NCBI GenBank assembly: GCA_963170055.1
Contig: CAUJGJ010000444.1
Coordinates: 5,987,618-6,051,617 of the forward strand
Length of the DNA: 64,000 nucleotides
Direction of reading: 5' to 3'
Origin: Halisarca cf. caerulea
Lineage: Eukaryota; Porifera; Demospongiae; Chondrillida; Halisarcidae
This document shows positions 1-11,848 of the stretch, one piece after another (the first letter of the stretch is position 1; each line of letters starts with the position of its first letter). Position numbers and translations under genes: made by a program. A model generated the notes under the pieces. The model was not told the DNA's origin, did no database searches, and saw only the letters and a list, made by a program, of their open reading frames with translations.

Positions 1-1
1 A

Positions 2-502
2 ACGACCGTCCTTCGGCGGAACAAAGATGGTACGCATAGTGAAGTGTCTTGCCCTCTTAGCGTGAAGTTCTACAACGCCTACATGGGTGGTGTAGACCTT
101 TTTGATGCTAGGCAGAAGACATATTCCACTAGTAGAAAGTCTAAGAAGTGGTGGTATAGGCTATTTTACTTCATTTTGGACACTGCAGTGGTGAACTCCT
201 ACATTATCTACAAGGAAACACCCAGAACAACGGAAATCATCTTGAAAGAGTATGTTCTGAGTGTCGCCAACACCTTAATGTCGCAGCAGTCATCGAGGGA
301 GAGGCAGAGACTCCTTCATCATGGTCCACCAGCAGCAAGATTTTGTGAACGTCACTTTCCGTTGATGCAAGAGAAGTCGCTAACTTGTCAAGTTTGCCAC
401 AAGCTTCACATGAAGTATTGTTGTTCCGACTGCTGTGCCGACCATCCCATCCTTTTGTGCCCCATTCCCTGCTTTAGGACATACCACACAAAACCAGTTT
501 AG
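2..502 (+). pseudogene. piggyBac (PGBD4-like) transposase, C-terminal part, copy A
   Basis: This is the C-terminal third of a piggyBac transposase, cut by the left window edge. The reading frame is open from base 2 to the stop at 502. It shows the family hallmark YNAYMGGVDLFD, then a hydrophobic stretch (WWYRLFYFILDTAVVNSYI), and ends in a Cys-rich zinc-binding tail with CQVC, CCSDCC and a final CFRTYH. PiggyBac transposases cut and paste DNA into TTAA sites and need no repair synthesis; the tail binds the element ends. No stop or frameshift is visible in the part present, so it may belong to an intact gene, but the catalytic aspartates lie outside the window. The 3' end of the element is probably the TTAA at 826-829. 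Confidence 0.85.
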
Positions 503-829
503 GCAGTAAACAGTACCCACAAAGATAATTTTCACAAAACTCTTCTAACACCTAACTAGCGTCTTTTGTGGTAGCCATTTTTTTATTTTATTTTATTGTA
601 TACTCATCGTAATTTTTCGTATTTTAACGTTAGCTTGCATTTTCGTATAAACTTTTTTGCTATTATTACTTAGTTGTACGGCTATGTATGTGTATGAAAC
701 TTTTAAATAATGTTCAATACATAAGAGACTATTACCATATAAAATTTGAGATCGCTTCAGCGATTTTTACGGATGGCGGACGGAAGTGATTAGGCACAAT
801 AAATTGTGCTATGGACGGTAAAAGGTTAA
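503..829 (+). mobile_element. 3' non-coding end of piggyBac copy A, ending at TTAA
   Basis: Between the stop codon and 829 there is AT-rich DNA without genes. Near the end is a 16-bp inverted repeat, GCACAATAAATTGTGC (about 794-809), and then GGACGGTAAAAGG followed by TTAA (826-829). Read inward, the end is TTAACCTTTTACCG, the usual form of a piggyBac terminus (TTAA, a C/T-rich start and a subterminal palindrome). The DNA right of 829 belongs to another repeat, so TTAA is the likely junction. The left end lies outside the window. Confidence 0.55.
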
Positions 830-1292
830 AATACTTCTGTCTACTTGTTTTTGCTGAGCGGGGATTATATAAGCAGGTTAGCCAAAGATATTACCATTTT
901 AATTTTCACTTTTAGCCATTTTCACCCGCTAATAGTACATTTTTCGTTATAACTATTTCAGTTGGAACTGTATGTTCTCCGCTCAGCATCCATATCTTAA
1001 ATGAACATCACTCTTTCCTCTCATGCCAGTTTCATCTCTTTGGGAGACTGTCTACACGTCCCCAAATCAACGTTTATAGAAAAAAGTGCCATATTTTCAA
1101 AATCGTTTATATACTTCTGCGTATGACACATGGGCCTGTTTTGTAGTTTATTGTTTCGATAAATAACATTAAAATATTAAACAGTTGTAAAAATCGGCAT
1201 ACATTGTTGTTTGATTTGTAAAATTCGATGTATGTATTACCACTTCCGAGCGGCGGCCATTTTCTTCCCCAGTCGAAAAGCACTATAATGAG
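830..1292 (-). repeat. Fold-back repeat family (GAGCGGA/CATTATAG), copy 1
   Basis: Read on the minus strand from 1292, this copy starts CACAGGCTCATTATAG, passes an AAAATGGC(C/T)GCCGC block and a GGGGACGTGTAGA block, and has GAGCGGAGAA and CCCCGCTCAG in opposite orientation. The same blocks in the same order occur at 32690-33157, and at 21266-21664 plus 27716-27880. No protein is encoded; the short open frames here match nothing. It looks like a non-autonomous DNA element or fold-back repeat, truncated on its left side by piggyBac copy A. Confidence 0.6.
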
Positions 1293-1388
1293 CCTGTGCA
1301 CAAAAGAAATACAAACCTGCAAAAATGTCCATTCCTTTGAAACCATAAAAACTGCTGTAACCTATCTAAAGAATATGTCCCACTCAAC

Positions 1389-2376
1389 ATGGATTACCAC
1401 AACCAGCAGCGCCAAGGGAAGGGTGAGGATGCTCCTATATATTTGCAGTCATCGTTCACAAAAGTAGGCATTCACACTAAGTATACGGAAGAGTGTGAGC
1501 GGATGTCTGTACATTTTATGAGAAAGTCAAGCTTTGTGACTTTGTGGAAGAATGTTATGCCAAATATAAAGATCATGATACCCAGAACTGATGTATGTCG
1601 AATGTGTGAGGTCCTGCTGTTATGACTTGTGCATTTGATCATGAAGATTAAAAACTTTTGCAAGCAAAGAGATTTCAAGACCACATTGAAGATGCTGCCA
1701 ATGAAAGGGAGGTGTACACAACTAATGCAAGACAGGCTGTAGTATCCATGCAACAATCAGGAGAAATTTCACCATCATTTGGCCACTACACTTTTGACTT
1801 CACACAACAGTTACAAATTCCATACCACTACAGACAAGATGGTCCTGAGTACTTTGTAGTTCCTAGACGTGTTCAGTTTTTTGGAGTTTTCAGCAGTGCC
1901 TCCAGTCAACAAGTGAAATATCTTGTTGATGAGAATGAGACTATTGGGTCTAATAGAACACGCTCACATGGCCCAAATTCAGTAATCTTCATGCTTGATA
2001 ACTATCTTACACATCATGGTAAATCTGAGCCTGTTTTGTCTTTCCATGCTGACAACTGGCAGATCAAAATAAATCAGTAATTGCCTATTTTGCCTGGCGC
2101 ATTCTCCATCAAAAAAATAGTGAGATTAATCTCTCATTCATGGTCGTGGGTCATACCAGATGTGCCGTTGAGGGGTGTTTTGGACTGATTAAAAGTGTTA
2201 CTGGCATACTAATTGTGAATGTCTATCACAAAAAGCTCAAGTTGTTAGCAAGTTGGCTACCTGTAATGTACCTCAACTTTATGATACTGAGAATGGCTGG
2301 AAATGGTGTGAGTGGGATCAGTTTCTTGAACAGTAAGTCCATAAATATAGTAATAGAGAGAGTACAGTTTGACTAA
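1389..2376 (+). pseudogene. DUF7869-like transposon-type protein, degraded
   Basis: Pieces of one protein family appear in order: a segment ending WKNVMPNIKIMIPRTDVC with a following CE (about 1545-1612), then HYTFDFTQQLQIPYHYRQDG (about 1780-1845), HGPNSVIFMLDNYLTHH (about 1966-2016), a damaged HADN motif (about 2047) and FMVVGHTRCAVEGCFGLIK (about 2137-2196). I know this order from a large invertebrate family annotated with DUF7869, whose members have HADNC-GQNKN where this copy reads HADNW and then shifts frame. At least two frame changes and one stop separate the pieces, so it is not functional. The role of the family is uncertain; its many dispersed copies suggest a mobile-element origin. 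Confidence 0.6.
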
Positions 2377-2960
2377 GAAGTAACTTGCTGCCTGACGAGA
2401 TCATGTAAGAAATGGAAACAACCTACCAGTAGTGATACCAGCAGGACAAGGAGGTTGGCCACTTTACCTGAATAGCTGAGCAAGAAGGTTTAGGCATATG
2501 TTCATGTGCTAAGAGATGCTGGAGGTTGTATTGACTCACATATTGTCATTACGGCTGCTGAGGGAATAGTGATTGCTTGTGACAGAACTCTTTTAGTTCA
2601 GTAAAACCCTACTGAATGGTCTCATTAGGGCATGTAAATGACATGGCTGGCAGTAAGAATCACTAAAGAAGACTTTCTCTGCTACGATGCTAAGTTGGCT
2701 TCTCGCAGTAGCAAAATTGGCTTCTTTAGGGTTTGACGTAGTGTTTATTTGGAAAGCTATCTAAGGAACATTACAGAGAGGTATTTGCATGAAATCACAG
2801 ATTTTAAAGTATAAACTCACGGAAAGTTAAATGCCCATGTTTTATACAATATAAAATCACTGTATAAGTGTGGTGTTACATGCTATATTAATTTTAACAA
2901 TATACATATATACATTCATTTGTGGTTTTTGTATATCATTGTTCATCTTGTGATTTTGAT
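2377..2960. other. Gene-free AT-rich stretch
   Basis: Apart from the tail of the preceding degraded gene I see no coding region, repeat arm or RNA gene here. Confidence 0.5.
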
Positions 2961-2986
2961 GACAAGAAATCGTTTCGAAGCTATAA

Positions 2987-3615
2987 ATGCATTTTCCATA
3001 TACTCATGAGGAAGAAACTGCAGATCCATTTGATCCTCTAAAGAAAGTCAGACACTCCCATGATACAGTGAAAGAGAAGTGCTTAGAGTTGTACCAACCC
3101 TTGCAGCAGCTGTCCGTGGATGAAAGGATGGTAAAATCCAAAGTCAAACTCACTTCAAACAGCGCATAAGAAACACCCAATGAAGTGGGCATTGAAATAT
3201 TGGATCCTTGCAGATCCAACAGGATTTACAAGTGATTTCAACCTGTACTGTGGGAAGCATCGTGGTAGACCAATGTCTGAGAGTGAATTGGCTTTTGATG
3301 TTGTAACAGAATTGCTACTTTCTTTTCAACACCAAGGGTATACCATCTATTTTGACAACCTCTACACGTCTCCAACTTTGCTGCACACCTTGAAAGACAA
3401 GAAATCACTGCTACGGGTGTTCAAGATTTGAATTGAAAGCTGCCTGGAGTTGCTCAGATGTCCCTAGAGGTATAGGCTACCACATACGGGACACTGACGA
3501 TGTGTATTACTTCAGCTTTGTTGCAATTTTGAAGACAATTCGCTGCATTTTGGCAGAATTTCTGCCACAGTTTAGTGTAACATATTCACCAGTAATTTGG
3601 GGCAAGGGGCGGTAG
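2987..3615 (+). pseudogene. piggyBac transposase core fragment, copy B
   Basis: The central catalytic region of a piggyBac transposase survives in two frames. Visible pieces are LQQLSVDERMVKSK (the DERM motif carries a catalytic Asp), then after a frame change MKWALKYWILADPTGFTSDF and YTIYFDNLYTSPTLL (the second conserved FDN). A stop at 3429-3431 follows, and the frame after it reads RGIGYHIRDTDDVYYF, which is no longer the family's usual sequence. The amino end and the Cys-rich tail are not seen. The protein is more diverged from copies A, C and D than they are from each other, so it probably represents a second lineage. Confidence 0.75.
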
Positions 3616-5230
3616 CCCCACAGTTTTTTATCTGAATTGCTTATGGTGGTAACTTCCTTTTGGAGGGCAGTGTGTATAATAGGGACATTAAGATTTTGAT
3701 TTTTGTCTGTACGCGTAACCTGTAACGTGTGGGAAGATCATGTGTGCGACCACAAACCACAAGTCACAGGTAAGATCCACATGTTTTCAACGCGTAGAGG
3801 AGCTTCTACGCATAGGTGATTTCCCTGTGTATTTACTCGGCGGATAACATGGCATTTCCATGTTTGGTTGTTGCTATAATGAAGCCCAACATCTCCCCCG
3901 ATACTTCGATCGAAAAAAGCCCCTTCAGATCTCTTCTGCAACTAGTTTGGCAGATTTTTCGAAGAAGATCCGTAACATGCCTCAATGTGGGTGGCCAGAA
4001 ATGAAACACGACCTGGCTCTTGCCCGTGAACTGATCTCCTGTCGACCTAGCAAGCTTAAAAGATCACTGCAAAGCTCAGTGATGTCTTCTGCAGCAGGCA
4101 TCCAAGAAAAGAATTGAAAAGTCCTTTTCGTTGCTGCTGTCTTCACTTTCATTGTGTAGAAGGACTTGCAACATGTCTACTACATCTTGTCTGTTAAAGA
4201 TACCCCTCTATCAGGTTAGTAGGCAAGTAAACGAAGGCTTGGCGGTTGTCTTGCCTTTCTTTAACTGTGCTTTACACGTTGCAGGTTACATGTGTGGAAA
4301 ATCTTAATTGAACTTATCCTCATACTTGCGGAAATGTGTAACCTTGTGACTGCGGTTACAGGTTACACGTTACACGTAAACAAACTCTAAAGATCTCTAA
4401 TATGCCAGGTTTTACACATGGTAATATATATCACGTTTAACCTTATAACGACCGTAGGTTACTGTAATCGCAGACCCGTTATGTATCATTAGCCAAATAT
4501 AAGTGGCTCGAATAGCAAAACTTCTCTTTTACTATTGTAAAAGCTCCAATTTGCTCAAAATCATATCCAATGATTGTTATAAAGTTTCACAATACCTTGT
4601 CTTCGCATTCGAACTGTTCTTCTACGACAATATGGCAAATTTTGCACGTTCAGCCACAAAGATGTCTCAAGTAAAATTTGGCTGAAGTTGCTGTACACTC
4701 TCTTTATGAATTGCTGCAAGATTAGAACTTCTCCTTCACTTGTAGGGAACAATTGCCACCCACATTACTGTCTTTTTCAGTGAAAATTCCTTGCCAACAA
4801 TGACTTCGCAAAGGTGCTCCATGTGCGACAAAAGACTCAGAAATGCTTTCCTTCACAAAGAATACTTCTCTTTTAATTCAATTGTTTCAATATTAATGAG
4901 GTATTGCCTCCAACTTGACCAAACAAAACAATTTCATCTACAAAAAAGAAGTGGATACTTCAGAACTCGACGGAAGCCATTTTAGTGTTTGCATAACTTT
5001 GTAAACTGTTTGTATAATTGCATCAGGGAGCACTCTCGCGTTTTTGTAAGAACTTTAGTCATCTTATATATGCTTTAAACCTTGTTGTACCTCAATAAAA
5101 GTTGCATGATTTACTACACACTTCAAGCACTTTCTCCTCATATAAAAACTTTGGGTACTGGGCAATGTTTGCATATCGCGGTATTGGGTAGGCAAGCCAA
5201 TAAATGGGCTAATGGTACATAAGGGGTTAA
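3616..5230. mobile_element. Non-coding region ending in a piggyBac-like TTAA terminus
   Basis: No protein is recognisable. At the right side the sequence GCCAATAAATGGGC is followed by ACATAAGGGG and TTAA (5227-5230), which reads inward as TTAACCCCTTATGT with a subterminal near-palindrome, as expected for a piggyBac end. It may be the 3' end of copy B. Within the stretch, GTAACCTGTAAC near 3716 and its complement near 4355 form a loose inverted repeat that could be a small separate element. Confidence 0.4.
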
Positions 5231-5753
5231 GAGTGTATATTGTTGTATAGTGTGCAAAATTTGTTCCTATCAAAATCCGTTTCCCTGATGGATACTTCTT
5301 CAATATGGTCACAGAGGTGTTAGGGTTAGGGTTAGCTGTGGATTAGGCTTTAGTATTGATAAGTGCCCTGGGGGAACAGATTTGAAGGTGAAACAGATTT
5401 ATTGTGACAGGGACACACTTAGTATAGCTGTGCCTAGTTTGGCATGGTGTACACAAATAACTGATTTGCAATGAAATGACCCTTCTTTGCAAATATTATG
5501 TGCTGCTATAAACTGTGCATGTGTGTATCTGTTCCCAAACATAGTTTTCTAGTGAGAATTTTGCATAATCATTTGATGTGACATCAATTGAACTCAGCTG
5601 TGCATATAGGCACATCACTTACCACTAGTTTTATATGTTAAACATTAATATACATGTATGAAGCATTATGTTTGGTTTACAGGTTTGTGTCCTTTACATC
5701 CTAGATGTTCTTGACAAAATCTAGTGTAAAACGCCATTATCACTTCATTTAGA

Positions 5754-6222
5754 GTGTTGAGAGCTCGTTCGAATGATACCAAAAGCGCATTTTTGATTAA
5801 ATCCAATACCCTTTTCCCAGATATGGTCACATATGGCTGTCTACACAATGATACCAGTTGGCAGATGATAGTGCATTTTGTAGAAAGAATAATTGCAGAA
5901 AGAATAAAACAAAGAGGCAAAGATAAACTTGCAACCACTGAAGCCATATAAATGTGAACAGACGTGTTCCACATGTGATCAATATTTCATTTACTGTGAA
6001 CTTGAAGGACAGGCCATCATGTTCAGACCACCACCAGTAACAACACCCACATCAAGACCCAGAAAATTTGACAAAAACTTGTCATTTACTGAGATGAACT
6101 TCAAGGATAGGCCATCATGTCAAGACCCATCAGTAGCAACACCCTTATCAAGACCAAGGAAATTACTTGATAGTGATGATGAACTTGAGGCAGGTGAGAT
6201 TTCTTGCAGAACTCAAATGTAA
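5754..6222 (+). CDS. Hypothetical protein fragment with repeated PSRPRK-type units
   Basis: Two overlapping open frames encode short basic and then acidic peptides with no family I recognise. The second (5929-6222) starts with a possible metal-binding CEQTCSTC, then has an internal repeat (PPVTTPTSRPRKFD and PSVATPLSRPRKLL) and an acidic DSDDELEAGE. GGCAG|GTGAGA at about 6195 looks like a splice donor, so this may be one exon. It could equally be chance, since no neighbour supports it. Confidence 0.25.
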
Positions 6223-6542
6223 TTATTCCCTGAGGCAGCCCCTATATTATTTTCATTACAAATTCTGGAAGTGCAACACGCTATTCATATATATATATAT
6301 GCAACAGGAAGTAGGTGAATAAAAATGGCTGCTAGAAGAAAAGAAGACTTTAAACAAGCAACAGTTTATCTCTGCAACAATGGTATTAGGTTTACGAAGG
6401 AGTTTTATCCTTCAGCTTTGTATTTTTCACCTTCGTTGCAATTTTGAAGAAAGTTCACTACATTTTGGCCAAGTTTCAGAAACTGCCTTGTAACTTCTAT
6501 TAGCCTCTTTACACCCGTGTTTTTTTTGTCACCGCTAGACCA

Positions 6543-7248
6543 TTAACACCCGTAAGCCAATATATTGGCGCAAACTTCAGCAGACCTTTTCCTCTCTCCT
6601 TTCAAGCCTTTCTACAAACGTATTGCTCCGTTTTCACTTCTCAGCAGTCCTGGAAATCCTTGTAGAGCCAGCGCTACCTTGAAAAGCTCGTCAAATATAA
6701 AGTTCTCCACGTTCTAACGGTGATTTGCCGAGTAAGCATGCAGGAACTTCTCACCATATCGATATATGTCTAAAACAAGCGTATATTGCGTATATATTTT
6801 AACATTGAAAGCATTCAGTACATCTATCAGTCAATCATTGTATTCATGTATTCCATGTTAGCTTACACCAACAAAATAAAAGCAAAATGACAAATAAGAT
6901 ATCATCAAAAGAAGCTGCAGAATGTGTTTATGATTCCAATGATGCTGACTGGCTGGAATCAGATGACGATTTGCTGGGCAATGACCATGAGGGTGACGTG
7001 GATAGCTTTCCGATGCCAGTAAGGGAAGATCCACTTGAAGAAGCTCAAGCAGAGACAATGGAGGAAGAATATGCCAGCAACAGTACAAATACTATGGTGG
7101 GTGATATTGATGAAGGAGATCAGCTTCTGCCTCACCTACAATCTAGCCTGTATGTGCCAACTCCAGTGTTGCAACCTGAGACAACCTTCACTTATGGAGG
7201 TATTTTTAAAGAGGAAGTAGGGCCCGACAGCAGTTTAGATGCCACACA
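6543..7248 (+). pseudogene. piggyBac copy C: left end and first exon
   Basis: TTAA at 6543-6546 is followed by CACCCGTAAGCC and the 14-bp palindrome GCCAATATATTGGC, a plausible piggyBac left end. A reading frame from ATG 6887 encodes an acidic N-terminus (SNDADWLESDDDLLGNDHEG) matching the start of copy D (SEWYNSDDDLVGDG). Acidic, phosphorylatable N-termini are normal for piggyBac transposases. The frame runs into CACACAG|GTAAGT at 7248, a consensus donor, so an intron separates it from the catalytic part. Confidence 0.6.
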
Positions 7249-8400
7249 GGTAAGTTATGTCCAGTTTTGCCATAAAACAAAATGGCTGCCGCTTCCGAAC
7301 GTCTCAAATTCAAGGCCTTGTTTTAACTTTTTGTAGATGCCAAGCCCCCCAAAACAGCGCAAACAGCGAGTATAACCTTTATATGTTATGTATGTGTACA
7401 TAAAGCAACCAACAATCTTTTGCAATTTCTGTATGACCGATTTTCTGTCATCATATGAAAATAGTAAAGATTCAAAAACGCGGTTGAGAAAATCTCCAAG
7501 TTTGAGCACACAAATCAATTCACAAGACACAACATGTCCTTATCTTACTTTCCTGGTTATGGGAGAGTGATAGTCCATTCCTCCGCTGTTATGTCGAAGG
7601 ATTTCTGCTTTAAAAGTACGGTAGTAACGGCAAACGGCTTGACATAAACTGAACGGAAAGATCTACAGTCTTCCCATAACCAGTATTTGAAGTTTGGTCC
7701 TCAAGGGATAATCTTACATAGTTTCAAATATATAGACCAAAGCTTGCTCGGCCGCGTTTTTGGACATAACTTTCTTAAGGACAAGAGATCTTCTCAAGCC
7801 TTGGTCACATGTTCACTGATTTGATTTGATTTGATTGATCTTATTTAGACTGGGACACCCACTTAGCTCAAAGGCTACTTTTCAGGGGGCCCAGTAATTG
7901 GTTACAAATACACAATCAACACACAAACAAACATACTGTCATACTAATTAATTGTTACTGTCAACTGTTAAATCATGCAATGTTCATCCGTTTTGGTGGC
8001 TGTAGTGGGCCATCTTCACTCTTCTCTCTTGGTGGTGGCAGGGGGGTGCAGAGAAAAAAGGCCAAAGACACCATCAGTGGGATTGTACCTCAATCCATCC
8101 CATAACACATGCTCTGTAGTCACATCAGTAGCCCACTAAGCCACCAGCACCCCCCATCTTAGAGATGGTAAGCGGTATATACGTGTTCTTGAGTGTAGAG
8201 AGGCTAATTTATACGCCGCACATACGGTCATAACTTGGGAGACAAGTCAGAACTTTTGAAGCTCGATCGCTCGCAAATTTGCAAGTTTACAGTTCACTAC
8301 CATCCATTTTGCTAACTTGGTCGGCCAGAATCCCTCCTATTGATGGTGCAACCATTCAAATTGTGGATTTTAGTGAGATGGTCACACAGTAAGAACATGA
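7249..8400 (+). other. Probable intron of piggyBac copy C containing a SINE
   Basis: The stretch starts at a GTAAGT donor and reaches the transposase core. It contains SINE copy 1 (7816-8157) and, directly beside it, a 23-bp segment copied in reverse from the downstream coding region. No protein is recognised in it. The acceptor is not certain; TTTTAG near 8372 is one candidate. Confidence 0.4.
7816..8157 (-). repeat. tRNA-type SINE, copy 1
   Basis: Read on the minus strand it starts with a G-rich run and GGTGCTGGTGGCTTAGTGGG, which contains a Pol III A-box-like TGGCTTAGTGGG. It ends with a block resembling the LINE tail at 37255-37338, followed by a (TCAAA)n-like simple tail. Copy 2 lies at 15195-15496 in the same orientation. 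SINEs are transcribed by RNA polymerase III and copied by a partner LINE. A clear B box was not found, so the promoter assignment rests on the A box and on the two copies. Confidence 0.7.
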
Positions 8401-9920
8401 TAATTTGTATTAGGTGTGACGATTCCATTGCATACCTGTCAAAACCACAAGATGCCCTTTGCAACCACGAATCTGCCATAACCTACCTGCGCACAGCTTT
8501 GCCTCTCAATTTCTTCCTCCTTGTATGGGGAAATGACACCTTCCCATATGTCGCAGAGCAAACAAACCTGTATGCCCTGCAGAAAGGCAAAGAGGATTGG
8601 TCTTCAACAAATGACAGAGATGATGTCATTTGTTGGCATTCTCCTAGCCATGGGCATATACCGCTTACCATCTCTAAGGGACTACTGGAGCCAGCATGCC
8701 CTTTTGGGTGTACCAGGGATAACCAGTGGTATGTCAAGGAATAGGTTTCTTGAATTATTGAGCAACCTACACCTAAACGACAATGACAAAATGCCCGCTA
8801 AGGATTCTCCGCTATTTGATCAGCTCTATAAAGTATGGCCATTGCTCAAGAAAGTGCGAGCAAATACACAGGGACATTACAAGCCTAACCAACAAGTATC
8901 AGTTGATGAGGCCATGATATTCTTCAAGGGCCGTAGTACTTTCAAACAGTACATGCCTATGAAACCTACAAAACAAGGCTATAAAGCTTAGTGTCTTTGC
9001 AATTCCCTCAATGGCCTGTTGTACAATATAGAGATCTATGCTGGTAAGGCATCAACTTCTGCCCATGACAGTCCAGATGATGGATCGACAGCAAAAGTTG
9101 TGAAATCAATGACACAGCCACTTTACAACAAAGGTCATCATGTCTACATGGACAACTACTTGTCATCAGTTTCGTTGGCAAATTTTTACTCTCAGTGAAC
9201 ACTTACATGATTGGGACAGCAAGGGTAATGTACAAGGGGTGGTCTAAGGAATTGAAAGACACCAAAGCATTAAACAAACAAATGAATCAAGGGGATGACA
9301 GATCAGTGGTGCTTCATAGTAATGTGGAATGCCTGATATGGAAGGATAAAAAGGCAGTTGCCTTCGTAAATACTGTGACACAGCCTGGCACACGTACCAA
9401 CGTTACCCGACGCAACAAAGATGGTTCTAGATCACAGGTTTCTTGCCCAGAGAGTGTCAAACACTACAACGCACACATGGGAGGGGTAGATTTGTTTGAC
9501 TCAAGGCGAAAGATTTACTCTTGTAGCTGAAAATCAAAGAAATGGTGCCTTCGGTTGTTTTACTTTTTGGTGGACACCACAGTAGTCAACAGCTACATAA
9601 TGTACACCGAAACAGCCGGGACAAAACAGCTCACCTTGAAAAATTACATAATCTCTCTTTCCAGAGCCTTGATGTTGTCTTTTTCCTCCCAAAAAAGGAG
9701 TACACACATCAGAGAAGCACCAGTAGCTCCCCGACTTTTGGGAAGACACTTTCCAGACATGATCCCTGAACCACAGCAGTGCCGCATCTGTCCTACTCAG
9801 ATGAGAACGAAGTTTTGCTGCTCAGACTGCTCCAAGGAAAATCCTATACCATTGTGCCCAACAAAATGCTTCCAGGTGTATCATACGGCTAGAAATCTCC
9901 CTCGGCATTCCAAAAAGTGA
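8400..9920 (+). pseudogene. piggyBac (PGBD4-like) transposase, copy C main body
   Basis: Most of a transposase is present with several breaks. In order: a DDE-domain start around VWGNDTFPYVAEQTNLYALQ (about 8528), then after a frame change FVGILLAMGIYRLPSLRDYW, GMSRNRFLELLSNLHLNDN, VSVDEAMIFFKGRS (catalytic Asp in the DEA motif), a stop at 8989-8991, HVYMDNYLSSVSLAN (second catalytic Asp), a further stop, then MIGTARV, HYNAHMGGVDLFD and a stop at 9528-9530. Last comes the Cys-rich tail (CRICPTQ, CCSDCSKENP and CPTKCFQVYHTARN) ending at 9920. Three stops and at least one frameshift make it dead. It is closest to copies A and D. Confidence 0.9.
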
Positions 9921-11027
9921 ATGGAGCGGTAGCCATTTTATTCAAACACTTTGTATAACATTGTAAACTAATTTATATTTTAGCATTTCTCTGTGTACAC
10001 GTGTGTTATCATGTCAACTTTGTAAAGCAATTTATATGAAAACTAGACGGTTGTTCGCTGTAAAACTTGCATTATTTGATTACCACTAGTACCCTAATGT
10101 ACATACACATCTATATAGTTTGATTTCTTGTCCCATAGCAAAAGATATTGCGGGCGTTCAGGGGTCTGACCCCGCCTCTCCTCTATACAAACCTCTCCCT
10201 CAAACGACCATCTATGAGATGAGAGATAGTGAAGACAGGCTCATCGTGGTGGACACTAAGTGCATTGAGACATCTACCCCACTTATACCTGCATGTTGCT
10301 TCAAGGAGATAATGGACCATTCAACATGTAATGATTGCAACAGAATGAGCAATAATGAGGTTCTTTAAATACCTATTTCCGCATTGTTTAGCTAGAGATA
10401 CTGTAAGTCGGCCATTTTTATAATAATTTGATATAATTTGACGTCTCCTATTTTATATATATATCTTTTATCTATATCTCTGCAGTGCTATTTTGGTAAT
10501 TAACTACACATGTGGGACATGTCCAAAATCTCACAATTGTTTAAACGTAGAGGTCACATATAAAAAGGAAGCAGTTACACGTTTACGGAGAATATGGAAC
10601 AAGATGGCTGACTAATGCTGCATTTACTCGCAAAGAAATTGAACATGTTTTTTAGCGTTTATTCTGTACTAAACGATACAGAACCTATACAGAAACATAC
10701 ACACAACCAATACTAACACAATGCAAGCAAAATAGTACAAATTCAGAGGCTTGGCAGGTGAATCCAGAGTATTATTCGGCTAAGATAAAGAAAGAAGTGC
10801 TGTTTTATTATGGGCTCTTTTTGATAGACAAAGCCATTCTATGCTTGAAAAAGTACCACGAAATGTTAGGAACGTTCATTTATACCGTTCTAACACAGAA
10901 ATTGCTGGTTCCGAACTTCTTCCACTGTTCTTTCTGATGGAGTACTTTCTGATCCGAAATCGGTTTCTGGGTTCTGCCATCACAAATAACTCCAGGCATG
11001 CTCTGTTTGTTTGTTAAACTGCCTTAA
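9921..11027. other. Gene-free stretch
   Basis: No gene is supported. A short open frame at 10120-10368 has no recognisable domain. CATGTGGGACATGTCCA at 10509-10525 is the mirror of a sequence at 13316-13332 and may be the end of a larger element. Confidence 0.45.
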
Positions 11028-11848
11028 CCCTCCTACCCTCCCCATACATTGCTGCTTTTTCAGCAATCGATGTTCTTCCAAGCTCAATGTTCTTCTAAGC
11101 TTTTTCTAGGCTTTGGTTGGGCCTATAATTTCAAGTTTGGGTTCATTGTGGTCAGAAGATAGTGAAGAATATTGTAGTCAAAAGACATTGTGGTTGCCAT
11201 TGACAACCAGGTCGCTATCACTGTATAAACAGAATATATTTGCATAAAAATGGACATTCATCTTTTACAATTTTTGCAGGTCTTATGCAAACACGAAATA
11301 CCACATACTGTATATCATCTGAAACAGCTTGTGTCTGCCTTTCTTTTGATACATAAAGAACAGATACCAGTGAAATGCCTGCTAATATACACGTCAAAAT
11401 ATATCGCTAATGTATTAGAACAAACAGAGAGGTCTATAGAAGATACTGTCAGTATTGTGCTTGTTCAAACCTTTCTACTAGCTTCCTAATACTTTTGTTT
11501 TGCGTCTAAGTCATTTTCGTTCAAAAAAACAAAGCCTTTAGAAGAGTTTTAGTACCTCTGCATTTGACAATCGGAAGACATATTCTGAAAAATTTACAGA
11601 AATTAGTCTAATTTGCGGACCATTTCCAGTGTTACGCAGGGATTTCAATGTGCTAAATAGTAGTACGTGTTTAGAAAGGGCTGGTCCACTAATAAAATGG
11701 ATATAGTGGGGTTTTACTTTTCAGGCCAAATCTATAGGAAACAAGCTATCAATTGGTATATAACATGGCTGTATGCGTGCTACCATTTGAGCTACGAAAA
11801 TTTGGGAAAAGTGTCCATTTTTGATACGGGTGAGAGTAGGAGGGTTAA
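11024..11848. mobile_element. piggyBac-type MITE flanked by TTAA
   Basis: TTAA (11024-11027) followed by CCCTCCTACCCTC is mirrored by GAGAGTAGGAGGG and TTAA (11845-11848). The ends form a 13-bp inverted repeat with one mismatch, with TTAA duplicated as the target site. The 817-bp interior (11028-11844) encodes no transposase; the two short frames inside (11250-11489 and the start of 11667-11981) have no known domain. This is a non-autonomous element moved by a piggyBac enzyme, probably not copies A-D, whose ends differ. Confidence 0.65.

Noticed and set aside
5317..5334. TTAGGGTTAGGGTTAG as an interstitial telomere
   Set aside because: Fewer than three units; chance or a short remnant cannot be excluded.
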